Shown one piece after another: positions 23,641 to 24,746 of a stretch of DNA of 24,746 nucleotides (position 1 is its first letter; the number at the start of each line of letters is the position of its first letter). Under the pieces are notes generated by a model. The model was not told where the DNA came from and did not search any database. It worked only from the letters and a program-made list of their open reading frames with translations. The translations under genes and the position numbers were made by a program. Origin of the DNA: Candidatus Albibeggiatoa sp. nov. BB20 (lineage in GTDB: Bacteria; Pseudomonadota; Gammaproteobacteria; Beggiatoales; Beggiatoaceae); assembly GCA_016744725.1 (NCBI GenBank), contig JADGDW010000054.1, positions 1-24,746 of the forward strand, written 5' to 3'.

Positions 23641-23684
23641 AAAAAAGGCTGGTTTTCATTTTGTATACGAAAATCGGCTTTTTT
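23641..23684 (+). terminator. Rho-independent terminator after the methyltransferase gene
   Basis: The left arm 23641-23657 and the right arm 23669-23684 pair along their length, with three G-T wobbles, around an 11-base loop (23658-23668). The A-run at the left and T-run at the right make it work in either direction. The T-run ends just before the GGGGA ribosome site of the next gene. Confidence 0.85.
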
Positions 23685-23695
23685 GGGGAATGATG

Positions 23696-24079
23696 ATGAT
23701 TGTTATTTATGGTATTGATTACAAGCTAAACCCAATTAAAGCAACGATGTCAGATGTATTGCATCAGTGCATGATAGCGGTTTTGGGTTTACCAGAAGAT
23801 AAACGTGCGCATCGATTTGTTCCTTTGGATCAGTCTGATTTTTATTATCCCAATGGCAGAACTGATAGCTATACAGTGATTGAAATCAATATGATGGCAG
23901 GTCGTACTGAACAAACAAAAAAGCAACTTATTAAAACAATATTTGGCCATTTTCAGCAACAGCTTGAAATCCAGCCTATTGATGTAGAAATTACAATTAA
24001 AGAGCAGCCAGCTCATTGCTGGGGTTTTCGCGGTATCACTGGGGATGAAGCACAGTTAAACTATAAAATTAATGTGTAA
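23696..24079 (+). CDS. Tautomerase-superfamily protein lacking the N-terminal catalytic proline
   Basis: 127-residue protein from the third of three consecutive ATGs (23690, 23693, 23696), chosen because GGGGA (23685-23689) is 6 bases away. The pattern VLGLPEDKRAHRFVPLDQ, then YTVIEINMMAGRTEQTKKQLI, then VEITIKEQPAHCWGFRG matches the tautomerase (4-OT/MIF-like) fold of the larger single-chain type. The superfamily normally uses Pro1 exposed after removal of Met. Here all start choices give Met, Ile or Val, so classical tautomerase chemistry is doubtful. The gene is 69 bases after the methyltransferase stop, with a strong terminator between, so it probably needs its own promoter or read-through. 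Confidence 0.8.
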   Translation: MIVIYGIDYKLNPIKATMSDVLHQCMIAVLGLPEDKRAHRFVPLDQSDFYYPNGRTDSYTVIEINMMAGRTEQTKKQLIKTIFGHFQQQLEIQPIDVEITIKEQPAHCWGFRGITGDEAQLNYKINV

Positions 24080-24396
24080 TTTTTTAGATTGTAGATTTAG
24101 CTTAAATGAGTTCACGCTGTAATTTTGAGCAAATTCATACAAAGATTGCAGATAATCAAGATGTTGAGTAGAAAAATGATGAAAGGGGATAATGGCTTTA
24201 TTGCCAAATTTGAGTTGTTCAGTTATAGATCGTAATTCAGGAAATTCGGAGGCTTGGGTGCGTTCAATTTAAGTTATGTAGAATGCAAAAAAGCATTGAA
24301 AATACAGGGTGGAATAAGTGTGTCTAAAACCTTAAAATATTTGAATAATATTGCGCCTTTTGCGATAGTCCCATGCCACCCCTGAGGCAGATTATT
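24080..24396. other. Intergenic region with a decayed reading frame
   Basis: 317 bases. On the minus strand 24056-24268 stays open for 70 codons but has a stop directly before it and no start codon; the conceptual product contains FGNKAIIPFHHFSTQHLDYL and is not recognised. Near the right end CAGGGTGG (24305-24312) and CCACCCCTG (24376-24384) are near-complementary and could fold a leader over the next gene's ribosome site. Confidence 0.5.
24384..24387 (+). promoter_or_regulatory. Ribosome binding site of the MreB-like gene
   Basis: GAGG lies 9 bases before the ATG at 24397 and supports that start. Confidence 0.55.
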
Positions 24397-24746
24397 ATGT
24401 TTTCATTTATTCAATATTTTTTCCCAGATGATCTATTAGTAGAGCTAAGTGAAAATAAAGTAACAATTAAATTATTTTCAGATTCAGATGACTCAGTTTA
24501 TGAAGATGCGCCATGGGTTGCGCTGGAAATAAAGGATGGTCAAGAAATCATACATGAAGTTGGAATAAAAGCTAAATCTATGGAGGGGGCGAATATTAAA
24601 ATAATTAATCCATTTTTACATTCAAGGTCTTTTGTTGCCAGTTTTGCCTATGCTAAAAAAATTCTTCAGTATGGAGTTCATCAAGGTTGCTCATCAAGGT
24701 TTCCACGTCCTTCACCCAGAATGGTCATACACCAATTAGAAAAAAC
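24397..24746 (+). CDS. Divergent MreB/actin-like protein, N-terminal part (cut by window end)
   Basis: The first 116 codons follow the layout of rod-shape protein MreB: a short hydrophobic/aromatic start (MFSFIQYFFPDDLLVELS), then APWVALEIKDGQEI, then VGIKAKSMEGANIKIINPF, the FAYAKKILQYG helix and FPRPSPRMVIHQLEK. VG-x-x-AK-x-M and RPSPR are positions well kept in MreB. The first nucleotide-binding loop, DLGTANT in MreB, is replaced by ELSENKV (16-22), so ATP binding may be altered or lost. It could be a specialised paralogue in an accessory filament or shape role. The assignment rests on pattern alignment by eye over a partial sequence. Confidence 0.6.
   Translation, partial: MFSFIQYFFPDDLLVELSENKVTIKLFSDSDDSVYEDAPWVALEIKDGQEIIHEVGIKAKSMEGANIKIINPFLHSRSFVASFAYAKKILQYGVHQGCSSRFPRPSPRMVIHQLEK

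Noticed and set aside
24305..24384. Riboswitch in the leader of the MreB-like gene
   Set aside because: Only one imperfect 8-bp complementarity; no known riboswitch core could be recognised.

Overview
The window looks like chromosome of an AT-rich Gram-negative gammaproteobacterium. SurA, BamE, a BepA/LoiP-type lipoprotein protease, several lipoprotein signal peptides and large membrane sensor kinases all point to a two-membrane cell. The base composition and the mix of TRAP transport, CHASE/PAS hybrid kinases and a very large chimeric channel fit the Beggiatoa/Thiotrichales part of the gammaproteobacteria. That placement is inference from style, not proof. No tRNA, rRNA or CRISPR array was seen.

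Left part (1-8440). A 1168-residue protein fuses a LivJ/iGluR-ATD-type periplasmic binding domain, a second periplasmic beta domain resembling the extracellular domain of pentameric ligand-gated channels, an MscS pore and a cytoplasmic cyclic-nucleotide-binding domain. It is followed after 23 bases by a TRAP locus in the order P1 - (toxin/antitoxin remnant) - Q - P2 - M. The two solute-binding lipoproteins P1 and P2 are close paralogues. The remnant is an intact DUF433 antitoxin-like gene with a broken DUF5615 toxin-like gene. A perfect 13-bp hairpin closes the locus.

Middle (8441-17010). On the minus strand are a single-chain Type IIG restriction-modification enzyme, an M48 zinc protease lipoprotein and bamE. 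On the plus strand are purC (long form), a possible small membrane protein, surA and a lone DUF58 protein. bamE, the M48 protease and surA all serve outer-membrane protein assembly, folding or quality control, so this is a loose envelope-biogenesis neighbourhood. bamE and purC are divergent, with recognisable promoters between them; the bamE promoter carries a palindrome in its spacer.

Right part (17011-24746). Two translationally coupled signalling genes (CHASE-PAS-PAS-HK-REC and REC-HK, 4-base overlap) are followed by a small MITE-like element with 20-bp terminal inverted repeats and a 5-bp target duplication. Next come a protein-lysine-methyltransferase-like gene with a strong terminator, a tautomerase-fold protein lacking the catalytic N-terminal proline, a gap with a decayed reading frame, and the first 116 codons of a divergent MreB/actin-like gene cut by the window edge.

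The best candidate for something undescribed is the chimeric channel at 132-3638: two stacked extracellular ligand-binding modules on a bCNG-type (MscS plus CNBD) pore, encoded next to a TRAP transporter with duplicated binding proteins. The MITE-like element and the dead toxin are the next most informative observations.
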